Shown one piece after another: positions 53,718-64,000 of a DNA stretch of 64,000 bases. The notes below the pieces were generated by a model, which saw only the letters and a program-made list of their open reading frames with translations, was not told the origin of the DNA and ran no database searches. The position numbers and the translations under genes were made by a program. How positions within the stretch are numbered: position 1 is the first letter of the stretch; the number at the start of each line of letters is the position of its first letter. The stretch comes from Terebella lapidaria. Taxonomy: Eukaryota; Annelida; Polychaeta; Terebellida; Terebellidae. The DNA is taken from contig OX424556.1 in the NCBI GenBank assembly GCA_949152475.1, positions 53,960,451 to 54,024,450 on the forward strand, written 5' to 3'.

Positions 53718-55251
53718 TTAGCCCAAGGGCTAAGATAGGTTACCGGACAATTTTGGCTTTAAGCATTGCAAGTGACATATGACTGAGATTTAACAATCAA
53801 GGTCATCTTTGTGAACTGCAATATCACCATAAGGTATGCTGCATATGACTTCATATATATTCATAATACAAACATATAAGCTCTATCAACAAGTATATTG
53901 TCTGTAGAGGCCAATTTACACATGTCAGGTTAGGCTAGGTTGTGAGATTTGGATTTCAAGGTCATACATAAGGTCAAATTCAAGGTCTCCAGGAGATGTG
54001 CTATAAATACATGACTTCTTGTAAGCTTATACACAATTCTAACCTGTATGTGCAAGTCTTTAAACCTCGGTGGCTAATTTACACATTTCACATCAGACAT
54101 TTAGCACTCAAGGTCATCTGAGGTCAAGGTCAAGGTCATCATCAGTTGTTCCATATATGACTTCTCAATGCTTATTATGCAAACTTAAGCTCTATCTACA
54201 AGCATTTAATCTGTAGAGGCAAATCTGGGCATTTTTTTACCCAAAAATGGCTGTTTTGACCTTTCAAGGTCATCAAAGGTCAATTTCAAGGTCACCACAC
54301 AAATCGCCATATATGACTTCCCATTTGAAAGTGCCAATTTCTAAGCTCTATCTTCAAGCGTTCTATGAGCACAGTCCTGGCAGCTCCCATTATGAAGGAA
54401 AAAAGTGCTGAAAGTCCAAAAATTTTTCCAAAAGGTGAAAATCTTTTTTTGCCTAGAATTGGCCTAAAATTGATAGTAATGTGATTTGAGGCCAAAAATT
54501 TTTTTTTACACCAACCCGTCAAAAATTCAAAATGGCTGTCACACGGAGACTGGCGATTCAAGGGCAACAAAACTTATACACATCATAAAGGTACATAAGG
54601 GGAATGTTTTGAAACCAAAATCTCAAAACTGATCAGACAGTTTTCGAGAAAAGACAGACAAGGTGCAAATTTGGGCATTTTTCGACCAAAAAATGGCTGT
54701 TTTGACCTTTCAAGGTCATCCAAGGTCAAATTCAAGGTCACCACACAAGTCGCCATATATGACTTCCCATTTGAAAGTGCCAATTTCTAAGCTCTATCTT
54801 CAAGCGTTCTATGAGTACAGTCCAGTGTGATTTTTTTTTTTTGTCTAGAAATGGCCCAAAATGGATAGTAATGTGATTTGGGGCAAAAAAAATTTTTTTC
54901 GTCAACCCGTCGAAAATTCAAAATGGCCGCCATACGGCGGAATCTTTTGAAACAAAAATCTCAAATCTGATCAGACAGTTTTTGAGAAAATGGCCGCCAA
55001 AGATCAAAATTGACCGTTTTTCGACGGAAACGGCCGCCATTTTGAAAAAAATTAAAAAATAAAAAAACTAAAAAATACCTCCTTCTCAAATTCTAGACTA
55101 TCTTTTCCCAAATTTTCAGAAAAATTGGACCGTAAACTTTAAAGATAAAAATGTGGACGGACGACGACGACGGACAAGTTGAATGTCGGACAACGGACGC
55201 AACGCCACGGCAATAGGTTATCGGACCATACTATAGGTCCGGTAACCTAAA
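53718..55251 (+). mobile_element. Family A element, copy 5 (second core type)
   Basis: TTAGCCCAAGGGCTAA 53718-53733, AGGTTACCGGAC 53737-53748 and GTCCGGTAACCT 55237-55248. The core is of the copy 2 type (GACCTTTCAAGGTCATC units). The tail has GGCCGCCATTTTG and a GACGACGAC microsatellite. Confidence 0.82.
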
Positions 55252-55379
55252 AAGTTGAGAAAGTTTACATTCAACCTGCCACAAAGAAACGCGCCCTTAT
55301 CTCTGTATTTCAAGAGGGACTCAGGAAGCAACGACCAACGTCGGCTATCTGAAGCTTGTTTGCATTGAGCTGTTGAGCG

Positions 55380-55920
55380 TCCCTATACTGATAGTCGGCG
55401 TCATTGGTCTGTGAGCGGCAGTTTTTTCGCGATTATTCCGTCAATAATTAATATATTTCAATGAAATTTTGGCAGAAGTGTTATTGTATGTTCGCCTAAC
55501 AGGGTAGATCTATAAATTTTCGGGAAGATTGGTGTGTAAAAAAAAAAGACTTTAAAAGTTAGCTTATTTGGAAAACGTCAAAACGTTCACACTCGATCTA
55601 GATCTAGGCCTACAGTCTGTATAACTGACAAACTTAACAAACAACATCGCAATATGCTCATAGAATCTAGATCTTTAATCAGCTACCGTAGAGTTCCCGT
55701 CAGCCACTCGACACACACATGCAGCAAGCAGATCCACAGCAGACGACGGCGTTTATATCTGATTATGGATAGCCTAAAGTTCTCAGACAGTAAGCACTTA
55801 CGACATTCAACTGTTTGTCTTTTGTTGTCGTTTTGTGCTAAACTCGTTCACACCGTTTTTCAGCAATGTGTTCGTCACGGGGCAGATATAGGAATCACCG
55901 AACGAGGGGCGTGAAATGAA
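55380..55920. other. Unassigned DNA
   Basis: No exon with convincing homology. A plus-strand frame of 86 codons (55654-55914) has no recognisable domain. Confidence 0.35.
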
Positions 55921-55921
55921 A

Positions 55922-57985
55922 CGGTCCGGGGGTCTCGGGGGGCGCCGTAAGCCCTCGAAAATATTCTGTGATTTCTAGGGGCCGGTCATTATCTACTGGG
56001 TGGGGGGGGGGGGGGTGCAGGGGGTTGGATGTTTTTTCCGAAAATGAGTTTTCAAAGTTTGACCCCCCACCGATATCAAAAACCAATCTATGACCCCCCC
56101 AACAAGATCAAAAATAAAAGTATGACCCGGATTTTAGATTTTCACTGGACACCATAGAGAACTCGCAAAAATAGGGCTCTTCCACATATCATTGATGAGC
56201 AGGGAAGAATTGGTGAATCAGGCCAGGGCCAGATTAACGTAGGGGCTATTGGGGCTGCAGCCCCAGGCCCACAGGCCCAGCGAGAAAAAAATTGGCCCCC
56301 AATTCTCACAATAACGATGCACAGTTTTATTTCAACTAGAGGGGCTATTTTCAACTGCACAGTTTTTTTAAAAACATGGATTTTATTTTTGCGAGTGCCT
56401 ATTCGTCTCTTTTTCTCACTCATAGGCCTATTGTAGGCCGCAGATTGAAACCGTGGGTTTTTTTTTGGAGAAATTGGGGACCTATATTCTGCTGCGAATG
56501 CTATTGTGTCTCCTTTCCACACACTGTCAGGTGGGCTTAGGCCTACAGAAGGTCTTCATGATAGGCCTCCATGATAGGCATACTCCTGCCATCAACAGAT
56601 TTGCACACAAAAAGGCCGAAAAGTATGTATGTATGATCATAAAATAAAAATTGATTACATCAAAAATTTGTGTTTCACTGTTTATAATAAACAACTGCAT
56701 ATACCACAATATGTTTCATATTCTGATAAAAAAAACACTGATTTTTTTTTTTTTGGGGGGGGGGGGGGGGTCAAATTCAATAATTATATGAAATCCTCGA
56801 TAAATTTACAAAATTTGAAATCTACCGGATTTACAATAATAGATCTAGACCAAATTGCTTTTTCAGTCCTTTCACTCTTTAGTGGAAAAAAGTTCAAAAT
56901 TCTAATCCGATTTGAATGTCCAAATATCGCATAATTTCTTCCTCAGATATACGCCAAACTGCTCAACTCACAAAACAAACAAGCCATTTTTTCTTGGGGG
57001 GCTTACGGCGCCCCCCGAACCCCAGACCGGATAGCTTTAGGCCCATTTATATTTTCCAGCCCCATGTCCCTCTGTCGTTTACTCCCCCCCTGAATCAGGC
57101 CATTCAGACTGGGGGGGGGGGGGGGTTCTAGTCTTGAATCAGGTCTGTGTTGGCTCTGTGATGGGCTCATAATGTTCTGCCACCATCCAAATCATGTGAG
57201 TCAGATTCACTACCCAGGTCATCCGGGGCGATCCAGGACTATTTTACATGGTGGTTCGTGATAGTCCTGAGGTCTTTGGGGGGATATCTTCAGGGGGGGT
57301 CATGTGTTGACAAAATTTCGAGTGGAAAACCGGTCTGTGGTTCTGACATACTAGTTCGGGTCCATCGGAAGGGATGATAGGCTATGTTGCTCAGGGTGGT
57401 ATGGACTGGTTGATTGGTGGTTTGTTTGTTACAGGACCCTGCTGATCTGGGTTCGTCTTTGCTGGCACCGTGTTCAGCTGTAGTGCTGCTCCGTTAGGTC
57501 CAAAGTTGATTCTTGGTGACACTGTTTCAATCTGAGTGATGAGCGTTGATCAATGCACATCAGGGCTCAGAATTGCCACTTGTGGGTAGCCATAGGCTCA
57601 TAACATTTCAGATTTGCTCCAAGGCAATAGAGCTCACGAGCCAATTGGCTGATTGCGGCATCTCTTGATGTTAGTGTTCATGGATGGCCCTCTGCAGGAT
57701 CCGGTTTCAGGGAGATTATGGTTTTGACTGAAAATGTTATGAAATTCCATCGCGTAGTCCAATGAGTCCATGTACTGATATTGAGTGGATTGTTTCCACC
57801 TAATTATTTAACTATTTTACCATTCAGATTTTCCCCCAAAAACTCAGTTTCAAACTCCGCCCCCTCCCGCCTCCAGTCTCATCGCCATCGAAAATAAAAG
57901 TATACCCCCCCCCCCCCTCCCAATAATGTTGAAAATGAAAAGGTGACCCCCCCCCCCCCCCCCACCACCGGATAAATAATGACCG
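55922..57985. repeat. Two interleaved inverted-repeat pairs with G/C homopolymer runs
   Basis: Pair 1: GGGGGGCGCCGTAAGCCC (55937-55954) and its inverse (56999-57016). Pair 2: CCGGTCATTATCTACTGGG (55982) and its inverse CCGGATAAATAATGACCG (57968-57985). Pair 2 starts inside pair 1 but ends about 970 bp beyond it, so the two overlap rather than nest. Long G or C runs lie at about 56001, 56756, 57112, 57907 and 57948. Confidence 0.6.
56224..56310 (+). mobile_element. hAT-like transposon terminus
   Basis: CAGGGCCAGATTAACGTAGG followed by GGGCTGCAGCCCC is typical of one hAT subgroup's terminal sequence. The opposite end (ending in CCCTG) is not seen, so this is a fragment. Confidence 0.5.
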
Positions 57986-58360
57986 ACCATTTCCAAGTTA
58001 TAGTAAATTGTTCCACTGGTATAGACCTGGTCAATCTCAACACGAAACCTCTAATGGTTTTCGGCCATATCTTTGTTTAGGATCTTCGGATCAATTTGAA
58101 AATGTAACACGCAAATGTTTCGGTTTTCAAGATAAAAGTCTGAAATTGATAAAAAAAAAAATGGTTTTATGCCAATTGGAAACAAATAATTTTTCAATTT
58201 GATCCGACTATCCTGAACGAAGTTATGAACAAGAATCATTCGAGTTTTCGTGCTGAACTTTAATATATATTCAAAAACATTGATCTGAACACGGCATTTT
58301 GACGTCCAGATGCGTGAACGGCGGATGGTTTGTAAGATTGTATAACGAACTCACATAACC
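57032..58360. other. Unassigned DNA
   Basis: Apart from C-rich runs near 57907-57965, nothing coding or repeated is recognised here. Confidence 0.35.
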
Positions 58361-59320
58361 ACCCTCCTCCTCCGCAAAACCACGCGCGGAGGAGTGATCA
58401 CGTTCTTGCGGAGGATCGAACACGTTCTTGCGGAGGATCGGCCAGGTGCTTGCGGAAGACCAGGCATGCACATGAGTAGAACAGCTTCCGGTGGAGAGCC
58501 CAATAAAAGGAGGCAGCCACAGCTCTCTGAGAGTCAGTTGGGGCAAGGTACCAGAGGAGACACATCACCCTGAGACGGTTCTGTCCTCCTTGGACAGGCG
58601 AGGGAGAGGAGTTAGAGTTTTCCGTACCTCCGCACATCTTGACCTCCGCAGTGCGGAGCCCCAGACTCCATGTATGGGAAATGTAACAGGGAAGGGTGTG
58701 GGTCCCAGATGATGACAATCGCATGAATCCGGTCCAACGGCCCTTCAATATATGAACTCCGGCCCTCTTGACTTACAGCTGATGGCAAGGCGGCGATCTC
58801 TTCTTGAACAAGCGGTGCAAGCGCGAGGGAAATCTCTGGTGAACCTCCGCAACCCGCGGACCTATGAGGGACGTCCCCTGATGTGCGGAGACACTCCGTC
58901 TCCGCAATAGACGTACCTCCGCAACCGCGGACTTGTGAAGGAAGTCTCTGACGATACTCCGCACCCGCGGAGGTGGCGAGGGAAGTTTCCTGACAAGCGG
59001 AGACACCCAGTCTCCACAGGCGACGACCCTTCCGCACCCGCGGAAGAGGAAGGTGAAGCAGACGTGCGGAGGACCCTCCGCAAGAACGAGGGAACTCTGC
59101 GGAGCCACGGAACCTCCGCAGCGCGGAAGACCTTCGCAGAGAGGACCTCCGCAGTGCGGAAGACATCCGCAGAGACAGAGGACCTCCGCAGAAGTGAGGA
59201 CCTCTGCACCGGCGACACCTCCGCGGAAGACGGCGAGACAGACTCCGCAAGTACCTACCTCCGGAGACGGAAGAATTGCGGAGCCAGGGAACATTCACCT
59301 CCGCATGGACTTCGCGTAGG
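58360..59320. repeat. Cluster of TCCGCA/TGCGGA motifs
   Basis: About 30 copies of CCTCCGCA or its complement TGCGGAGG (with CTCCGC/GCGGAAG variants) in under 1 kb, in both orientations and often as close inverted pairs such as CCTCCGCAGTGCGGAAG. Spacing is irregular, so it is not a simple tandem repeat. Long frames on both strands here reflect GC-rich repetition. Confidence 0.8.
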
Positions 59321-59854
59321 AAGAGACTGACGCTAGTTCGGATGCCTAACGTTAGAGCTGGGGCTTAGTCTAAACCTGGACCCGGTGTAACCTTTCAGTA
59401 TTTCTAAAGCCCGGTGACTTAGTCTAAACCTGGTCACTGTGTTATTTGGGAAACATTTCATATATTTTGTGAGTGAGTAACTCGTCGTATTTGGTAATAA
59501 AACCCGTGTCTTTGAATTATTATGTCTTCAGCACTCTTCTCTAACCAGAGAAATACTATGGAATTGCGGACGTCTCGCCAATAATAGCGTTCGGACAGAG
59601 AGAGGAGAGGTACTACAGAAAGACTATACGAAAAATAAACACAACAAGAGATAAACAACAAAACAATGTGGCGATTTTGCTCATAGATGGCGGCAGGTGT
59701 CTTTGCAAAACACTAACCAGTTTTACGGCCTATTTTTGGACGCTTCAGCTCGAAGCACGCGTTGCCCCGGCACTGCTCTCTAATCCTCTCTCGCCCAGTA
59801 AACTATAACAATGGTTTGACCTAGATCTCCTTGGTGTCTCGTGTGCTGGGATAT
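59321..59854. other. Unassigned DNA, possible LTR-like tail
   Basis: It contains two related CTTAGTCTAAACCTGG strings (about 59366 and 59418) and an AATAAAA at about 59498. It could be the end of a retroelement LTR including the motif cluster upstream, but no boundaries or partner are visible. Confidence 0.3.
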
Positions 59855-61176
59855 TGTAACGGTTTTGGGGTTTTCCCAAAAGGTCCCCAAGGTAATTCGT
59901 GTATATTTTGTGATATTACGGTTGAATAACGGTTTATTAAAGTGTATATGTGTTTAAAGGTTCATTCGGTTATATATTGATGATTTTAGAAAGGTGTTCC
60001 GCCTTGAACAATAATTCAATGTTGGTAAAGCCGGAAACGGAACCGGAGCCGGAGACGGAACCGGAGACGGAGCCGGAGACGGAGTCGGAACAATGGAGTA
60101 CAAAAACGTAATGACGTTATTTCCGGAAGGTCATGTGATCAGCCTCGTTTTCGGTTTAAAAGGTGACGTGTCAGCCACTGATTGGTTCTAGCATGTTTTT
60201 AGAAAATCCGGAAAAATCAGTGTTTTGGCGGACTATGACGTCACAATAGGTTGGTCACGTGATGTGGGTCTCAGGTCTATAAAAGCCCCCGCTTCGTCGG
60301 GAACGGCGGAGTTGGTGTCCTGACGTCGACCTGTGCAGACCCTTCTCCCTTAGCAGAGTACTCCCTTGCTCCGGCTTGAGTCATGCAGATGATTACAGTT
60401 TATGTCTTCCGACTGTACACTTAGAGAAATAAATCTGAAAACTTATTCCGGGTTGTTTTTCCGTGTTCGTTAGGGAACTTGGAAATTATAATAAAGTTAA
60501 AAGTAAACGGAAAAAGAAAGTAATACGGAGAAGAAGGGAGACAAGTTAACGGTCAGTTAATACAAAGTTTGTGACGACGTCTGAGGGTGATCCAGAACCC
60601 AGATCACCGGAGAAGAAGACGGAGACGGACGGAGGTGGAAGCAGCGGACCCACTGCGGAGGCGGTACCTGACGGAGCAGTTGCAGAGACAGGAGCAGTTG
60701 CAGTATCAGAGGCGGAGACGCTTCTAGAATCTCCATTTCAGGTGCAGTTGCGGTTGCAGTGGAGACAAAAGCAGCGGAGCGGATGCAGAGGCAGTACCTG
60801 ACGGAAAAGTTGCAGTCGGAGTCGCAACTTCTAGATTCCTCATTTCAGGTGCAGCCGCAGTTGCAGAGAGACGGGAAACAACGGAGCAGTTGCGGAAACG
60901 GTGACCCGACAGAGCAGTTGCAGTATCCAGAAGCGGAAATGCCACCGGATTCTTACTTTCAGGTGCAGTTGCAGATTGCAGTCGGAGGAAGAGAACGGTT
61001 GGAGGTCCATTCCAGACCACGCTACCAACCCTTAGAGACTTCTAGTCGTGATTATGCCGTACAAGCAGCAGTTTTCCGGAATTTTCCGTTCCAGCTCCGG
61101 TTAACTAAAACAGACTTAACCACCTTCCAAGAAAACCATGTTATCCGGACGTCACAGAGGGGGCAACCCCGTTACA
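59855..61176 (+). repeat. 5' LTR
   Basis: Bounded by the inverted octamers TGTAACGG (59855) and CCGTTACA (61176). Contains a TATA-like TATAAAAG (about 60278), AATAAA (about 60428), a CGGAGA/C hexanucleotide tract (60040-60085) and a three-fold imperfect repeat of about 110 bp marked by TTTCAGGTGCAGTTGCAG (60737, 60845, 60958). Without the 3' LTR the right border rests on its closeness to the primer site. Confidence 0.7.
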
Positions 61177-61186
61177 AACTTTTTGG

Positions 61187-61201
61187 TGGCAGCGGTGGGA
61201 T
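61187..61201 (+). promoter_or_regulatory. Primer-binding site, tRNA-Leu type
   Basis: TGGCAGCGGTGGGAT is complementary to the 3' end of animal tRNA-Leu (ATCCCACCGCTGCCA) and sits 10 bases after the LTR end. Confidence 0.75.
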
Positions 61202-61211
61202 CATCTGCAGT

Positions 61212-62591
61212 ATGACTACTAGACGGGGCAAATTGGCGGAACAGCAGCTGAAGGCAGCCGTGTCGGACACGGAGCAGCCAGTAGGAGCAGTAGGAGCTGA
61301 GCCGTTGCAGTTGCCGGTTGCAGATAGAGGAGCAGTTCGACCTGCAGTGCAGAAGCCGATGCAGCCGGAGGAGCTACCCGGAAGACAGAAAGCAGTTGTA
61401 GAGGAGCCTCCACGAGTCCTCCGAGCGATGCAGCCTGCGGAGCAGTTTGTGGAAGCAGAAAGTAATTTTCCGGATCAGGCTGGTGACAGGGAGCAGGATG
61501 CAGAACCGGAGGGCGGTGAAAATCTGGTAGATAACCTGACCAGACTCTTGGCTACACAAATGGAGTTGTTCCAGCAGCATTTGGCGGTGACAGAGAAACA
61601 GAATCAGGCGGTGACAGGGCAGAGATCAGCGCTGAAAGCAGGAGTAGCTAGGCTGATGACCTATGACGGGTCCGACCCATGGCCAGAGTATGAGGCGCAT
61701 CTTTTAGAGTATGCCCGGTTCTACCGATGGACGGAAGAGGAGAAGGCGCTGAACCTGTGTGTTAGCCTGAGGGGTAACGCACGTAGCATCCTACTGGACT
61801 TGTTCGCAGAGCAGCGACGGAGTTTTGATACGGTCGTGGCAGCACTGAAACAGCAGTTTTGTCTGGGGGAAAAGACCTTTGTATTCCAGGCAGAGTTGCA
61901 GACCCGGAAATTGCTGCCGGAGGAGGAGCTGTCTGAGCTGGCCAGGGATATCCGCAGCAAGACCCGTTTTGCATACCCTAAGGCAGATCCGGTGACGATG
62001 GAAGTGCTCATGAAGATGCACTTCTGCAACAGTCTTACCAACGGGGATATGCGGTTGTCGGTGCTGAAAAGTCACCCGGAGACGCTGTCGCAGGCTTTAG
62101 CTTTCGCCACGGAGTACGAAAGCATAATGAAGACGGACAGTAGCAGAACATCAGAGCGGCACCGGACAAGGCAGTTGAATGGGGAACCGAAGTGGAGCCA
62201 GCAGATGGGAGAGCTGAAAAAGCAGGCGGATCAAACGCAGCAGCAGTTGGCGGACCTGATGATCCAGGTTAAAGACGCAGTTAGTAAGCAGCAACAGCAG
62301 CGCGGTTCCAGAGCAGATTTAGAGTGCTTTAACTGCGGCCGGAAGGGGCATTTCGCCCGAGATTGCAGACTCCCGAGACAGCAGCAGCAACAGCGGCAAC
62401 CACAGCAGCAGTGGCAACCACAGCAGCAGCAGCAGCCACAGCAGCAGCAACAACAGCAAGTGCAGCAGCAGCAGGAAAACCAGAGCGGGTCTCGGAGAAG
62501 GGGAATACCGAGACCCGGAAAAGAGGACACCCCCATAACCGGCAGGTGGTTCACGGACCCGGTCCTAGGGGAGAGGTTGGCATGTGTGTGA
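61212..62591 (+). CDS. Retrotransposon Gag
   Basis: 459 residues from ATG 61212 (MTTRRGKLAEQQ); the open frame extends further upstream through the LTR but that part is unlikely to be Gag. A retrotransposon capsid-type region lies at about residues 145-300 (YDGSDPWPEYEAHL onward) and a CCHC knuckle, CFNCGRKGHFARDC, at about residue 374-387. It is followed by a Gln-rich run encoded by CAG/CAA repeats. Confidence 0.88.
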   Translation: MTTRRGKLAEQQLKAAVSDTEQPVGAVGAEPLQLPVADRGAVRPAVQKPMQPEELPGRQKAVVEEPPRVLRAMQPAEQFVEAESNFPDQAGDREQDAEPEGGENLVDNLTRLLATQMELFQQHLAVTEKQNQAVTGQRSALKAGVARLMTYDGSDPWPEYEAHLLEYARFYRWTEEEKALNLCVSLRGNARSILLDLFAEQRRSFDTVVAALKQQFCLGEKTFVFQAELQTRKLLPEEELSELARDIRSKTRFAYPKADPVTMEVLMKMHFCNSLTNGDMRLSVLKSHPETLSQALAFATEYESIMKTDSSRTSERHRTRQLNGEPKWSQQMGELKKQADQTQQQLADLMIQVKDAVSKQQQQRGSRADLECFNCGRKGHFARDCRLPRQQQQQRQPQQQWQPQQQQQPQQQQQQQVQQQQENQSGSRRRGIPRPGKEDTPITGRWFTDPVLGERLACV

Positions 62592-63520
62592 CATGCAGAA
62601 CTTGCGGAGAACCGGTAACGCTGATAATCGACACCGGCAGCACAGTCACCATGCTGAACCATCAAACCTGGGAACGGATCCGGAAACCAGGAATGAAGCT
62701 GAAGCGATCTCCGATTCGTCTCTCCATGGTGGACGGAAGCAGCATCTGGACGTACGGCCGGAAAGAGCTCCCTCTCAACATCGCTGGGGTAGCGGAAAAC
62801 GTGTCGTTCGAGATAGCGGACTGTGAAGATGAGGGGATATTGGGAATGGATTTTATACGTTCCCGGATCTCCGGAATCAACTTTGACCGGATGACCATGC
62901 AGATGGGCAGCCAGGAGGTGTTCCTCACCATGTTCGAGCAGGCAAGAGAGCCGTTTCCGATCAACGCTGTAGCAGACTACCAAATTCCACCGGAAACGGA
63001 ACAGCTGATAATAGGACAGGCAGACAGTGTCCGAGATGCTGAAGGAGTTATAGAAATGACCCCAGAACCATCAAAGAAAAGACCATGGCTGATCGGGAGA
63101 ACCCTGTCCCGGATAAAACAGGGCACCGTTCCTGTCCGAGTTATCAACATGTTAGCGGAGCCGGTAATCATCAAGAAGGGAGCGCAGTTGGCGACAATGA
63201 CCACCCTAGCAGCCGGTTGCAGTATAGTTCCAATGGCAGAGCGGAGCAGAAAGGTGCAGATCTCTCCGGAAACGGATGCCGGGCAGAATTGGAGCGGTTA
63301 CGAGAAGCTGAGGCAGTTAGCTGAGCAGACCCAAGATGCAGTACCGAGACACTACCGAGAGAAAATAACCGATCTCCTGTTCCGGAATAAGCAGACCTTC
63401 AGCGGTGACGCCGGAGAGCTGGGGCAGACTAACGTGGTACAGCATAGCATCAACACGGTAATCACCGGCCGATTAAGCAACCAACCAGACGGATTCCGCC
63501 AGACAAAAGGGAGCTGGTGA
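62363..63520 (+). pseudogene. Retrotransposon protease and start of pol, ending at a frameshift
   Basis: The frame opens within gag and carries the aspartic protease active site LIIDTGSTVTML and the flap-side GILGMDF. It runs into a premature stop at 63520 because one base is missing near 63457, just before the conserved KQPxRR-type segment that precedes RT. Confidence 0.85.
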
Positions 63521-64000
63521 GCAGTCTGATTCAGGAGATGAAAGATACATACGTCATTGAGGATAGCAGAATTCCGTGGGCTTCTCCGATTGTTCTGGTT
63601 AAGAAAAAGGACGGAGCTACCCGGTTCTGTGTTGACTACCGGCGGTTGAATGCGGTCACGGAAAAAGATGCCTATCCATTGCCGAGAATTGACGACACCA
63701 TAGCAGCCTGTGCAGACGCCAAGTGGTTCTCCACTCTTGACCTGACCAGTGGATACTGGCAGGTCGGGATGGACGAAGACGCGCGGAAAAAGTCGGCATT
63801 TTGTGTGCCAGGAGGCCTGTACCAGTTCAAAGTCATGAGCTTCGGTTTGTGCAATGCTCCGGGTACATTTGAGCGGTTGATGGAGAAGGTGTTGGGCGGA
63901 CTTTCCTGGAAGACCTGTCTCATTTATTTGGACGGCATCATCGTCTACAGCAAAACCCTGGATGATCACATCCGTGATCTGCAGGAGGTTTTCGACAAGC
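63458..64000 (+). pseudogene. Retrotransposon reverse transcriptase, truncated by window, active site altered
   Basis: After the shift the frame is open to the edge: FCVDYRRLNAVT, FSTLDLTSGYWQV, FKVMSFGLCNAPGTF. The catalytic box reads YLDG instead of YxDD (codons 63931-63936), removing one metal-binding Asp, so this copy should be inactive. Confidence 0.88.

Larger units (their letters stand above)
51431..55356. repeat. Interval bounded by long inverted repeats
   Basis: The left arm (51431-51570) contains GGGCGCGTTTCTTTGTG and AATGTAAACTTTGTCAACTT. The right arm (55250-55356) contains their inverse (AAGTTGAGAAAGTTTACATT and CACAAAGAAACGCGCCC). Arms are about 110-130 bp with indels. The interior is non-coding and holds other insertions. 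It could be a large non-autonomous DNA transposon. Confidence 0.5.
59855..64000 (+). mobile_element. Ty3/gypsy-type LTR retrotransposon, 5' part, inactivated
   Basis: 5' LTR 59855-61176, primer-binding site 61187, gag 61212-62591, pol from about 62363 to the window edge. Gag and pol are offset by one base (-1), the usual gypsy arrangement. Order protease then RT and the CCHC gag match Ty3/gypsy. Defects: a one-base loss near 63457 in pol and a substitution in the RT active site. The 3' part and second LTR are outside the window. Confidence 0.88.

Noticed and set aside
55654..55914. 86-codon plus-strand frame as a gene
   Set aside because: No domain, no splice context, surrounded by repeats.
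58612..59298. 228-codon minus-strand frame rich in LRRSS
   Set aside because: Produced by repeated TGCGGAGG motifs; other frames are equally open and no protein family fits.
61187..61201. tRNA-Leu gene
   Set aside because: Only the 3' terminal complement is present, in the position of a retrotransposon primer-binding site; no cloverleaf follows.

Overview
The window is animal nuclear DNA. Two intron-rich genes with GT-AG (once GC-AG) introns and metazoan-type proteins are embedded in a very dense load of transposons, tandem repeats and fold-back repeats. Both genes resemble their counterparts in marine invertebrates (lophotrochozoan or basal deuterostome grade), but I cannot name a species. 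No rRNA, tRNA, bacterial operon or CRISPR is present.

Layout. (1) 1-6065: nested repeats. A 24-bp minisatellite lies at both ends; between them are arrays of a ~150-bp repeat (called family B here) interrupted by elements of a second family (family A: ends AGGTTACCGGAC/GTCCGGTAACCT, a ~136-bp tandem core, a GAC-rich microsatellite and a terminal palindrome). (2) 6235-15164, plus strand: the last eight exons of a membrane-anchored carboxylesterase/cholinesterase-like protein. One intron holds a ~5.7-kb palindrome made of families A and B. (3) 16632-50339, minus strand: a full 37-exon gene for the meiotic DNA helicase HFM1/MER3. Every exon junction except exon 6 is fixed by splice sites and matching phase. 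The two genes are convergent. HFM1 introns contain one apparently intact DIRS-type tyrosine-recombinase retrotransposon (18407-24943), a second decayed DIRS element (29654-36428), a DIRS end remnant (about 40149-40212), a diverged family B array (26757-28810) and two family A elements (38118-39932, 43355-46437). (4) 50400-59850: non-coding DNA rich in inverted repeats, including a third full family A element, fold-back elements, G/C homopolymer runs, a hAT-like terminus and a cluster of TCCGCA/TGCGGA motifs. (5) 59855-64000: the 5' part of a Ty3/gypsy-type LTR retrotransposon (LTR, tRNA-Leu-type primer site, gag, protease, reverse transcriptase), cut by the window edge and carrying inactivating changes.

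Main points for a second look. The family A and B tandem arrays carry dozens of nuclear-receptor half-sites, including more than twenty DR1 sites (AGGTCAAAGGTCA). Both HFM1 DIRS insertions lie in gene-sense orientation only 13 and 24 bp upstream of a 3' splice site. In the DIRS elements a second reading frame stays open across the reverse-transcriptase region, even in the copy whose RT frame has stops. The last exon of HFM1 encodes a short C-terminal motif that appears conserved to vertebrates.
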